Positions 29,001-38,600 of a stretch of 64,000 nt of DNA are shown here, piece after piece. The first letter of the stretch is position 1; each line of letters begins with the position of its first letter. This DNA comes from Hemicordylus capensis (lineage: Eukaryota > Chordata > Lepidosauria > Squamata > Cordylidae). The notes beneath the pieces were generated by a model. It had not been told where the DNA came from. It was given only the letters and a program-made list of their open reading frames with translations, and did no database searches. Location: the NCBI RefSeq assembly GCF_027244095.1, contig NC_069662.1, positions 16,704,501-16,768,500 on the forward strand, read 5' to 3'. The translations under genes were made by a program, and so were the position numbers.

Positions 29001-30940
29001 GGGCAAATACAATTGGAGAAAAACAAATTTGGAACAAAAACAATTCTACCAGAAAAATATCACCACCCAGGAGCTGATGCGTCTAATATTAAATGGTGTG
29101 CAGATGAGTCACTTCCAGAAGACCAAGATAAATAGTACTTCTTTCTTAACTCTGTCCCATGTGAGAAAAGAAAAAACCGTACTAGAGGAACAATTTACAC
29201 TCTTAGTCATCAGTTCTCCCACCAAATTTGGTCACTACATGAACAATATTACTCAAATTATGGCCTAGAGCCTTCAGACCTAGCATCTATTGCTTGAAGT
29301 AGCTGACAGCACCCCACAACCCAGCTGCAATGCCTCCTGTGATGCTGTGTACATACAAGATTGAACCATGGTCCTTCATAATCTGGAGTCACATTCTCAA
29401 GTGTTAGAAGAATGCTTCAGTGTGCTCAAAGCTACTGGGGGAAAATGCAATCTTGCAACTTGGCCCTCAAGTTGTGACAAATGACAATGAGGCAAGTTCC
29501 AGAAGGTTCTGAAGATGTGGGAGGGATGGCAGAATAGGGATTCCAGATGCACCCAAGCATGGGATAATCAAGTAGGGCTCTTGATATTCTGGACAGGAGT
29601 TTGCAGGAGAAATCTGGGAGGAAGATGTGAGTTTAGTGAGTGCTGACTGGACAAAAATGACTGGATATGATAAAATGATAGTATATGAATGGGATAAGCT
29701 AAAACCAGACAGAGATGGAAGCAGCAAAAGAGTTTGGACTAGAAGCTAGTTGGGTGGAGGGAGAAAATGTAGTAATGGGTTCCTTCCCTAGGCAGTAGAG
29801 TCTTAAGTGTGTAGCAGGAGGAGAGTGGGGCTAAGAAGTGAGCTGGATTTCTGAAATGTTAATTGTAAAGGTTTAGGGAGTCAAGTAAGAAACGGAGACG
29901 ACACCCCATGAAGACATGTCTCTTGGCGTCAGCAGCATGGCTTGGCTCACTTGTGTGGGTGGCGATCTGGAGCAATTGCTCTGTAAGCACCTCTCACAGC
30001 ACACCTGCTCTCTGCTGGGGCCTGGCTGGGTTTCATAAGACGACGACGGGTCTGTGTGGATGACGCCACACAAAGTTCCTCAAAGTGAAAGGGAAAATTC
30101 CGATTTCTTCTTCTTAAAACAGAAAAAAGGAAGGGTTACATGATTCCGGCTCCCGTTGTTTGGATTCTGCGGCGCCTCTAGGAATGCAATTCCTGAAGCT
30201 TCTTCCTACTCAGCAATTACTCAGCTGCCCTTTGCTCCTTCTCTAAAAAAAAATCCTTTCCCTTAGAACTGCCCTTGCCCCAAGCAGCTGGTGCCTTTCA
30301 GCTGGGGGTCCAGCTGATTCCCAGTAAAGCGTTTTGCCGCATGACTCAAGAAATTGGAGCATTGTGCAGTTATTCAGGGGCTGAAATCATTTGCCAGGGA
30401 GTCCTAGGGTATGGAGAGAAACCATGTCAATGGGAGGATATGAAGGGGAAAATATATGTGAGATCGGCTTCAGCGGGAGATAATAAAGGACCTGGAATAC
30501 CGGAAGAGGGTTCCAATCATCCTTCATAACTTAACATTCTGTATGCTGTTTTGTATTCACCTCTCACCAGCCCCTTTCCCCTTATCAAGCCTCCCAGCAG
30601 CTCTTCAGCATCCACAGGTATTCCTACTTCCAGTCTCAATAGCTCCAAGGTAAGTAAAGTGTGCCGTCAAGTCGATTTTGACTCCTGGCGCCCACAGATC
30701 CCTGTGGTCTTCTTTGGTAGAATACAGGAGGGGTTTACTCTTGCCTCCTCCTGCACAGTATCAGACAATGCCTTTCAGCATCTTCCTATATCGCAGCTGC
30801 CTGCTGCCCAATATAGTAGCAGCAAGGACCCAAACCAGCAATCTTCTGCTTGTTAGTCAAGCATTTCCCTGCTGCGCCACTTAAGATGAATACATATTTA
30901 TTCTGCCGACAAGTGGAAACTGAAATGAATAGGTAGTTAG

Positions 30941-31033
<93 letters not shown>

Positions 31034-31284
31034 AAATAGGTAAGGGATGCTCAAGACATAATTATTGCTGTAGCTCTCATAAAATATTACTAAAATAGGT
31101 AAGGGGAGAGAAGGAAGGAAGGAAGGAAGGAAGGAAGGAAGATTGATAGATATGTTGATAAATTGATATTCGTTCATTTCCTCTCCGCTTTGTACATTTC
31201 CACAAGATTGGATGATAAAGAGGTAGCCAGTTTCCTTTGGGACCTTTCAGTACCTGCACCCCACCCTTCTGTTCTACTTACCAT
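20042..31284 (-). CDS. MYLPF: Fast skeletal muscle myosin regulatory light chain
   Basis: Seven coding exons on the minus strand: 31284-31282 (ATG only), 28154-28059, 22461-22386, 22259-22155, 22061-21983, 21058-21010 and 20146-20042. All have GT-AG borders and join in frame to 170 aa, the family's usual length. The protein binds the neck of fast myosin heavy chains in the sarcomere and tunes contraction. Visible parts: basic N-terminus [15 protein letters not shown] with the phosphorylatable Ser pair at 16-17; EF-hand 1 loop [12 protein letters not shown] at 39-50, the calcium/magnesium site; later degenerate EF-hands; C-terminus [14 protein letters not shown]. The start codon being the only coding base triplet of exon 1 is decided by the AAAAAAGATG-GTAAGT junction. 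It is head-to-head with TBC1D10B, as in human. Confidence 0.97.
20147..22000 (-). other. MYLPF introns 6 and 5
   Basis: AT-rich spacer between the last coding exons (20147-21009 and 21059-21982). No repeat or noncoding gene recognised. Confidence 0.5.
23237..23372. repeat. Foldback element, CAGGGATTCTCA subfamily
   Basis: Perfect ends CAGGGATTCTCA and TGAGAATCCCTG, core CTTCAACTCCCATAATCCCC and its inverted partner. Nearly identical to 45852-45987. Confidence 0.85.
23793..24310 (+). repeat. Tandem array of a 148-150-bp unit, about 3.4 copies
   Basis: Units start at 23793, 23941, 24090 and 24240. Each holds TTTGGTTCAAATCGGTTAGG, GTTAGCC.ACTTGC.CCTCAAA, CCATCTTGAA and GGTGGAT.ACATCATCACAAA. 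The last unit is partial. Lies in MYLPF intron 2. The same unit occurs inverted at 13800-14137. Confidence 0.85.
24311..25589. other. MYLPF intron 2, unassigned
   Basis: No repeat named. A short direct duplication AATACCACAGTATGTGCAGA occurs twice at about 25053-25088. Confidence 0.45.
25590..25685 (-). repeat. tRNA-Ala-derived SINE fragment
   Basis: Matches the body of the SINE inverted: GAAGCTGCCCTCTACTGAGT, AGACCATTCAGCTG and GACTGGCAGCAGCT. Head missing. Confidence 0.65.
25790..25995 (+). repeat. CORE-SINE/L2-like fragment
   Basis: TAGACTAGCACTGGGGAACT, GGGTTCAAATCCCCACTCA (B box), then GTTGAAAAGCGGTATATAAA, which is inserted or recombined with an L2-like 3' end, followed by CTCACAGGAATGATGTGAG and TTGGAGGAAGATGGGATG. 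Confidence 0.6.
26811..26910. repeat. AAGTCCCATTGAAATTAATGG foldback repeat
   Basis: TTAGTCATGTCTAAGTCCCA and, inverted, GTGCTTGGTCATGACTAACT around CATTGAAATTAATGG and CATTGATTTCAGTGG. Same class as 5740-5825. Confidence 0.6.
27040..27280 (-). repeat. tRNA-derived CORE-SINE (MIR-like)
   Basis: On the minus strand: GTGTAGTGGTTAGAGTGCTG (A box), GAGTTCAAATCTCC (B box), GGGTGACTCTGGGCCAGTCA (core), and an L2-like end GAGGGAGCGCAGGATATAAA followed by a (TCA)n/(GAT)n run. Relatives at 39355, 40975 and 60320. Confidence 0.75.
27771..27889. repeat. ACTACAACTCCC-type foldback element
   Basis: CGGGATTCTCAAACTTTGGT and the partner CAACAACATCTGAGGATGCA around CTGCAACTCCCATCATCC. The right end has been involved in a local duplication (27873-27962). 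Confidence 0.7.
27873..27962 (+). repeat. Local direct duplication
   Basis: GAGGATGCAAGGTTAGGTGG followed by ATTTCCACAGTG occurs twice, about 54 bases apart, with a third partial copy GAGGATGCAAGGAACC between them. Confidence 0.8.
28155..30648. other. MYLPF intron 1, 3' part
   Basis: Mostly unassigned. 28840-28930 resembles the CATTGAA foldback repeat. The open frame at 28951-29268 has no known relatives and looks like chance. 29945-30010 holds three E-boxes (CACTTG, CAATTG, CACCTG). Confidence 0.45.
30649..30890 (-). repeat. Sauria-type SINE (copy 2)
   Basis: Same body and 3' end as 7665-7905: GTGCCGTCAAGTCGATTTTG, ACAGGAGGGGTTTACTCTTG, and at its tRNA end GCTTGTTAGTCAAGCATTTC then CGCCACTTAAG. 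Confidence 0.8.
30943..31030. repeat. Compound microsatellite (GT)21(GA)23
   Basis: Uninterrupted GT then GA runs, about 250 bases inside MYLPF intron 1 from the start-codon exon. Confidence 0.95.
31111..31140. repeat. (AAGG)n microsatellite
   Basis: Seven and a half AAGG units, 140 bases from the MYLPF start codon on the intron side. Confidence 0.95.
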
Positions 31285-31470
31285 CTTTTTTCAGCAGGAG
31301 GACGAACAGCAGCTGTGGGTGCGGTGGAGATGTCCCAGGGGCCAGATGGGCGAGGAGCCTAGACACAGGCTGTGAATTCCCCCGGGGTTAAATAGACTCT
31401 CCTTGGGGGAGGCGGGGCAGCTAACTATAGCTACATCTTCAAGTTTGGCTCCAGAGCTGGGGGTGGGGGT
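31285..31470 (-). promoter_or_regulatory. MYLPF: MYLPF 5' UTR and candidate promoter
   Basis: On the minus strand CTATTTAACC lies at about 31397-31388, a TATA-like box roughly 105 bases upstream of the ATG, which predicts a start near 31360 and a UTR of about 75 bases. CAGCTG and CAAATG E-boxes lie nearby. Inferred from position only. Confidence 0.5.
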
Positions 31471-31712
31471 AACTGGAGTCCAGAAATAGACTCCAGAGGA
31501 ACGCAAATGGGCTAACTCCTTTCTTGGAGAAAGGGAAGGTATATTAGGTTTGACAATTTCTACCCCTAAAATCTTATTATCGTAAGGGATTGTGATAATC
31601 CTATTTTCCAACTTTATGTTGTATAGGCCCTGCCCCATACTTTGGGACAAGTATGAACCTCTCCCCCTGTTTACAGCTGATCTGGTCCATTGCTAAGACC
31701 ATCATTTACTAC

Positions 31713-31800
31713 TTGTTTATTTATTTACTGATTTAGCATTGTCAGTGTGCAAAGCAGAGGGCAGATCTCTGCCCCAAGGAGCTTACCATCTAAATATGAC
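31713..31800 (-). repeat. L2/L3-like LINE 3' fragment
   Basis: Reverse complement reads TTTAGATGGTAAGCTCCTTG then GGGCAGAGATCTGCCCTCTG and ends in AAATAAATAAAC, the usual form of an old L2 3' end. Confidence 0.6.
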
Positions 31801-33055
31801 ACAGGGGAGACCACAGAGGAAGAGGAAGGAAATGGAGAGAGGGGCAAATAGGGGAAGAATATGCATTTATTTCAGTTACATGAAATAGGCTTCATTACAG
31901 TGAGGTGTGGGAGCTAAAGGGCTATTCCAAAGACTATGGGGGGGAAATAGGTTTTGAAATTTCTAGTATGAAATCCAGCTATCTTGCATTCACTTAAATA
32001 ATGATGCTTTGACAGATTAGCTTCACAAAGCTTTGCAAAGTACAAAAGGTTAGCCTTGTTCTGAAATTTAAGATTATCCCATGAGCCTTAATCTTGGCAG
32101 CTGTTGCTGGATCCAAAACTTGACAATACATTTTGGCATGGAACAAAAATGAGGCTAACCTTAATTCAGGGCCAAGCCACCTACTGGAATGGTGGGACAT
32201 TCCAGTGGGTGACCAAGAAACTCAGATCCAGAAACCTGCCCACAAGTGGGCAGCCAGCTGCTGGCCTGAGCATCTGTACTCACATCACTGCTCAGCACAG
32301 CCTGATGAAAGGATGCTGGGCCCTATACTGATATTTTTAAGGCCTCACATAGTGTTGAAAGTGCAGGAAGTAGGACAAATACACTCCCCTTCTTGCCTTC
32401 AACCCTCTCTCTACTCTTCTTCTCTCTCTCTCTCTTCTAGCCAAGGGTATCCAATGTCCCTGAGAAAATTTCCTTTTTGGGATGGCTCGCCCCAGCTGTC
32501 GCTTGCAAAGCACACAGGCAAGAACAGAGACTCCTAAAGATAGTAGTCTGAGCTGCTTCTCCCACCTCGCTGCAGACAGCTACAGGAGACCCTTTCCATT
32601 CATCCCCTTAATTCCTCCCTCTATCCCTGATTTTATCCATGTATTGTATGGAGAAAGAATATGAGAGAGGAATATTGTAGACTGAAAAGACAGCCATACG
32701 CTTCTGAAATCATTCAAAGCTTCCACTGCTGTCCTCTTTCCTGGTACAGGGAACAGCAACTAGAGGTCTCCTGGTGGAATCCACCCTCCTGAACACCCAA
32801 ATCCACCAACTGCCAACCTGGAGGCAAGAGAGGTGTGAGGAGGGTGCTTGTGGCTATGGAAATATAATGTGTTGGTTGTTAGTGTTGAGGAATGGGGAAT
32901 TCCCTTCTGCAATGGCTGTCTTCGAAGCCTATTTGCTGATCCAGGCTTTAACAGTTTCTGCTTTTCAAAACAGACAGAATAATAGGCCTGACTGGGCACT
33001 AGTTTTGTAGGATTTTGAATGGACACAATAATATGGAGAAAGATATCCAGTAATG

Positions 33056-33056
<1 letters not shown>
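31801..33056. other. MYLPF-TBC1D10B intergenic, left part
   Basis: No gene or named repeat apart from short CT runs near 32425. Confidence 0.45.

Positions 33057-33086
<30 letters not shown>
33057..33086. repeat. (CA)15 microsatellite
   Basis: Uninterrupted CA run. Confidence 0.95.
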
Positions 33087-33087
<1 letters not shown>

Positions 33088-33249
33088 CATGAGGGAAGAG
33101 ACAATGGGGGATCTCAATATGGAGTTGTGGTGGAGTACCATGATGAGGCACTGATGTTATCCCAATTGCTGCAAAAGGGATGGATGAGTGAGTGCTAAAC
33201 AGAAAAAACTGAAACACACTGAAAAAATAACAGAGATGAGAAGGCAGAA

Positions 33250-33575
33250 CGTTAGAACAGCCCTGCTGGATCAGACCCAAGGCCTATCTAGTCCAGCATC
33301 CTGTTTCACACTGTGGCCAACCAGATGCCTCTGGGAAGCCCACAGGCAAGAGATGAAGGCATGCCCTCTCTCTTGCTGCTTCTCCCTGCAACTGGTATTT
33401 AGAGTCATCCTGCCTCTGGGCCTGGAGGTAGCCTATAGCCATCAAGACTAGTAGCCACTGAAAGACCTATCCTCCATTAATTTGTCTGAGCCCCTTTTTA
33501 AGCCATCCAAGCTGGGGGCCATCATCACCACATCCAGCAGCAGATAATTTCACAGATTAATTATGAACTGTGTGA
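33250..33575 (-). mobile_element. CR1 LINE 3' end
   Basis: Starts (minus 3' end) GAACAGCCCTGCTGGATCAG, continues with GAAGCCCACAGGCAAGAGAT, AAGCCATCCAAGCTGG and TTAATTATGAACTG, a standard CR1 tail. Confidence 0.8.
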
Positions 33576-34399
33576 AAAAGAACTCAGAACTCAACCAAAA
33601 CAGAAGTTGAAAAATGATAGTGATGGTGAAGATAACAAAGTGAGATGTACGGGGGCAGGAATGGATTTTATTTTATTTTTTGCTAAGATGTTGAAAAGTG
33701 CAGGAAGGATAGAGCCCATCCATTCAGCTCAGGGTAACCTGACCCTCTAGGCCTTTTACAGTTAACCATGCTGAGCTGACACATCCTCCTCCTGGGCATA
33801 TGCCCAAGATGGAAGATGATATGCCCTGATAGCCCAGAGATGTACTTCCTTTACTCCCAGTCCCAGCCTGGAAAGATAACACAGGAGTCCTGGCACCCAT
33901 TGCACAGTATACTCTCTCACCAATCTGTGTCTTTAACGGCAGTTCAAGTGGAGCAGCTTTTTCCCAATGCAATGATGGGGAAAGTTGTATCCTACTACCA
34001 CAACCTGCTGAATTCCACCATACCGCACAGTTGTTAGAGGTACATGTACTTTGCCAGGGCAAAATAAAAAACAAATCTTATAATCTGCATTATATTCGTT
34101 CATGCAGATGTGTGGACATCTAAAGCTAGTACTGTTGTAGAAAAGAAAGGGGTGGGAAAACCCCCAACATTAATTGGGCAGAAATAGAACTGGGAGGTTT
34201 CCACCCAGTTTAGGCTCCCCTCTCCTTGGGGGAAAGAGAAGATCCTAGAAATGACACTGCAGTTGCCAAGCACAATAAAAGGGCATAACATAGGTACAAA
34301 GGATTCTGGGACTTTGGTCAAGAAACTGAAAATGACGTCTCAGGCGGTGAGGTGACACTTGAAGTCCTTTTTTTTCCTTGGGAAGCTCATCTCGGACTC

Positions 34400-35681
34400 C
34401 CATTCGACAACCCAGCTGTGCTAATCGCTGTTCCCCATATACCTCCCTCCCACTCCTTGTTTAATTATTGGTCCCAGACCGCGACACTCAGATGCCTTAC
34501 TCAAACCTTTGGATTTGATTGGCACGGGAGAATGTCAATCAAACTTCAACCCCTCCCATCACTATTGGCTTATGTGGGAAGTGGGACCCTTCACACCCAC
34601 CCACGAGGCTCTCGTTTTACTGGTCTGCTAGCTGAACCAGGCGCAGACCACCTGCGCCTCTAGTCCCCGCCCCCGCTTTCTACCTCCCAAGCCCGCCCGC
34701 TCCGGTCGTCGCTTTCTCTCACCCCCCACACGCTTTCACCGCCCATCCCACTCCCGCCGTTTCCTCCCTCCCACGCCCGCCGGTCGTCGCTTTCTCCACC
34801 CCCCCCACCCACGCCCGCCGGTCGCCGCTTCTACGCATGGCTTAAGTGGATTATATAAATAGAAAGAAGATAGATAGATTTATAGAGAGATAGAAACGTT
34901 TGCGCCCATATACACATCCATCATTGGTCCAAGAGTACGCCACTCAAAAACGCTCAAGACTGTCCTACTATGCCTGCTACCTACCCCTTGAGTGACGGGA
35001 ATTGCTGTTTGTCAGCTGAGCTCGCCTGCAAACGTCACTTATAGTCGTGACTTTGAAGGGTTAATTATCTGTTCTGCTTGCAATTGGCGAACCCTTATCG
35101 GTACTTCCGCCTATCGGATTAGAGGTTCTTTAAACTCAGTTCCTCCTTTCCTTCCTGCTACTGTCGTAGTCAGCTCTGCTCCGATTGGTCTAGTTTCCCG
35201 GCCTGAAAGCCGCAATTTGTCTGGGAACACGGGCTCTTGGTTTTGGTTCGCTGCCTGCGATTGGCAGACACTCCCTAGTAGTCCCGCCTTTTTGCCGAGT
35301 TCCTTATTGCTGCCCTTCCTCTTTTTGATCGCCGTCTCCTATGATTGCCTTCTCCCACTGCATTCTGATTGGTTCATCTTCCGCGGTCCCCACCTTCCCG
35401 GCTAAAGCCTTTCTCTTTCTCCTTTGTGATTGGCTAAGCTCGCTTTCCTCCTTAACACTCATTGGCCAAGCTTTAGAGTGGATGGCCTGGAGGTGCGTGC
35501 GCAATCTGGGTGGTTGTCTCTCTCTCTCTCTCTTTCTCACTGCTGCTGCTGCTGCTTCTACCTGGGTAGGGGGGAGCGTGAGGCTCGCTGGCTTCCTCCC
35601 CCTCCCCCCTCCCCCCATAGCACAGGCTTTGGCTGAGCAACTGGGCCGCATCCCCCCCATTGGGGGGGAGGGGGTATTGTT
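34400..35681. promoter_or_regulatory. TBC1D10B: TBC1D10B CpG-rich promoter with CCAAT array
   Basis: ATTGG (inverted CCAAT) occurs at 34467, 34518, 34564, 34923, 35083, 35184, 35260, 35368, 35429 and 35461, all in one orientation, and the tract is CpG-rich up to the ATG at 35682. No TATA box. NF-Y binds such sites in pairs. A (TC)n run (35517-35538) and a (GCT)n run lie in the probable 5' UTR. Confidence 0.65.
34690..34835. repeat. C-rich imperfect tandem repeat
   Basis: GGTCGTCGCTTTCTC occurs at about 34703 and 34785 and as GGTCGCCGCTTCTAC at 34819, separated by CACCCCCC tracts. Confidence 0.7.
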
Positions 35682-38600
35682 ATGATGGAGGCTGGGTCTG
35701 GTGATCTCCCATCACCCCCACCTCGGTATAATGCCCCCCGCTCAGTGCTCCACTCTCTTAAGGGGGTAGGCCCAGCTCCTGTGGCACCCACCGGGCCTGC
35801 AGACAACGTGACAACTTCACCCATGGCAACGGCGAATGTGGCAACTGTGGAAACTGTGGAAAAAATCGTGGTGGACAATGCTACAATACCAGCATCTTGC
35901 ATTGCTTCAGAAACTACATCGACCACGGTGACCATAGAGATGTCTCTTGTGGCCAACAATAATGGAAACTTAGCATCTCCCATGCAGATGGCATCTGATA
36001 CTGGAGTCGTAGCTGTGGATGGTCCAGTGGGAGGCCTATCTTCTGTGGTGACGGTGCCTAGGGTCAATTCAGTTGACCCCATGCCTCCTATGGCAACAGT
36101 CAATGGAACATCAGTGATGTCATCTCATGATGCTGGAATGATGTCATCACCTGAGGCTTTTCCTGCAGAGACTGTGGTGAAATCCCTCCCGATTACACCT
36201 GCATCACCAACAGTAGTAGTGGTGGCACCTAGCCCTGCAACTCCACCAGAGAAGACTCCACCCACCACTCCAGAGGGTTTGGCACCTCACGAGCCCCCTG
36301 CTTCGCAACCACTCCAGGAGATGGGTTCTCAATCGAGCCTGGGCACCTTGGCACCCAAGGCCCCTCCGGCTCCTGACACCTTGAGTTACTTGGATTCTGT
36401 TAGTCTCATGTCGGGCACCTTGGAGTCGCTCACTGGCCCTGGATTCCTTGATGATGCTAGTTCCCTGGGCTCCGATTCCGAGATCAATGGATTGGCGTAT
36501 CGTAGAACAGACAAATATGGTTTCCTAGGGGGCAGCCAGTTTTCAGTTGCACTGTAAGTATGAACACCAAAATGATGGTCTTCTTTCCTTGCCCCTATTG
36601 AGGGTTAGTTAATATTATTTATCTAAGACAAAGTATCTTGGCAAGATGTCCAGTGATAGATGCTGCTCCAACCCAGGCTAGGGTGCTAGGAGCAGCATAC
36701 ATGATCTTATCCCATAGAGGGTGCCAGCTCACATCCTGGACAGATGGATGCACTTAGTAGAGAACCATAGAGTTGGGAGATAGATACCTTTGTCCCAAAC
36801 AACTACCCAGATAGGATAGCCACTCCTGGCATCATCTAGAGATGCTTGTCCATCCTTTTTCTTGAAAAGCATCAATCTAGCTTGGGCAATGTTGGCTCTG
36901 ATCTATGACTTTCTGGGAATTTGATAGGGATCCCCGCCTCTGATAGGGCATTGAGGTCTGGGGGTTATGGGATCATCTGCCCCCTAGGCAAAATTCCTGT
37001 TTTCTCTGGCCCTAATTCTGTGCTTGGCTTCGTCTAAAGATGTGCAAAGTGTATTTCCCCCTTCACTTGGGAGGTACAAAAGGATCTGTGAGACCTCCTG
37101 GTACTGTGAAAACTGTCGTGTGAATTAGGTGGGCACAGCTGCTGTTTGACATTTTTGGGGACAACCCCAAATGGCTTGGCTTTTCCTCCATCCTAACTGG
37201 GCTAAAGCTCAATGGCGAGCACACACTTTTGTATGCAGAAACTCCCAGGTTCAATCTTTGGCATGTCTGGCTTAGAAAAGGAATCTCAGCAGCAGGTCTA
37301 GGAAAGGCCTTTCCCTGCCTGAGACCTTTGGGGAACCGCTGCTAGTAAACAATATTGTACTGGGCAAGTGGATCAATGCTCTGAGTTAAGGTAACTTCAT
37401 CTGTAATATTTTAGCAAGATCTTCCTATTTTGTGAAATGACTCATTTCTCTATCCAGATATGACTGGGATCTCAATTGTCCTCTCCCCGCCCCTTCCTTT
37501 TTTTCCTTTAAATTCTCCCATAACTGTGTTTTTCCTCTTCAGCTTGTATGCTGCCCTCATTGGCCTGAAATGAGAGCTGTCTTGAGTGTGTGACTTCACT
37601 GGAAGGGTGCTGGTTCCTTTGTTGTATTACTCATTGTGACTGAGCTTCTATATTCCTTGCATAGCAGTCTTTGTCTCAAATACCTGGGGGAGAGGGCTAT
37701 AACATTACAGTGGTGTGGATTCGGACTGTCACATCTGTGACTTTTTACTATGCAGAATAGTGTATCTGCTCTGTAGCTGTACTTCGCCAACTTGTTCCAG
37801 TAGCATCCCCATTAACTCCATGTCTTGGGTGGGAGGGGGGAGAGTGAGACAAAGGAACTCCCTGTTCTCAAGATGTGGGGATTGCTAAAGATTAAGCAAA
37901 CCCGCACAGGATTTTTGCATCTGTGGCTGCATTTGTTGTATAAAAAGAGATGAAATCCCCCAGTCAGCATCCATGAAAATGCCACCAAAGAGAGACAACA
38001 AGATGCTAGCACAGGGACAGGCAACTTTGGTTTGCCAGCTGTTGCTGAACTATATCTGCCATAATAAATTGTGGCTGGGAATGATGGGAGTTGTAGTTTA
38101 GCGGTAGCTGGAGGGCCAAGGTTGCCTGTCTCTGTGCTAGAAAATATATATTGTTGGAAGCCTGCCACATTCCGCCAAAAGGCTGCCTTCAGGGGCAGTT
38201 ACAATTTTTCTATAACACTTTGCCTCTAGGTCATAATCGACACAGAGGAGTTGGTTGATGCAATAGCTTTATTTATTTACTGGAACTAGGATAAAAAACA
38301 CAACTGATTTGCAGGTTACAAACAAGACTCTACAAGGGCATACAAAAACTGAAGTTGTCCTGAAGAAGGCTTTTTTGGCTGAAATTTGTTGGAAATATAT
38401 TTGAAATATATTTTCAAGCATCTTGAGACTTTGTTTCTCTTCCGTGTCGTTTGCTGTATAGTCAAGAAAAGCAACCCAATGTTAAAGATTCCCAGCAGTG
38501 CAGTCCAGTGTGTGTTTACTTGGAAGCTAGTCCCACCATATTCAAGCTTACCCCTAGTAAGTAAATTTTTTATTGTAGCTTAAATCTCCCAACCATGGTT

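Noticed and set aside
28951-29268. 105-codon frame in MYLPF intron 1
   Set aside because: AT-rich, no family likeness, no splice or promoter context; chance frame.
31077-31259. Frames with Ser-Leu or Thr-His runs near MYLPF exon 1
   Set aside because: Translation of microsatellites.
35558-36103. Minus-strand frame opposite TBC1D10B exon 1
   Set aside because: Shadow of the real exon; no known protein likeness.
38340-38440. Penelope-like element end (TGAAGAAGGC...GGCTGAAATTTGTTGG)
   Set aside because: The short motif is suggestive but no coding remains or second copy was seen.
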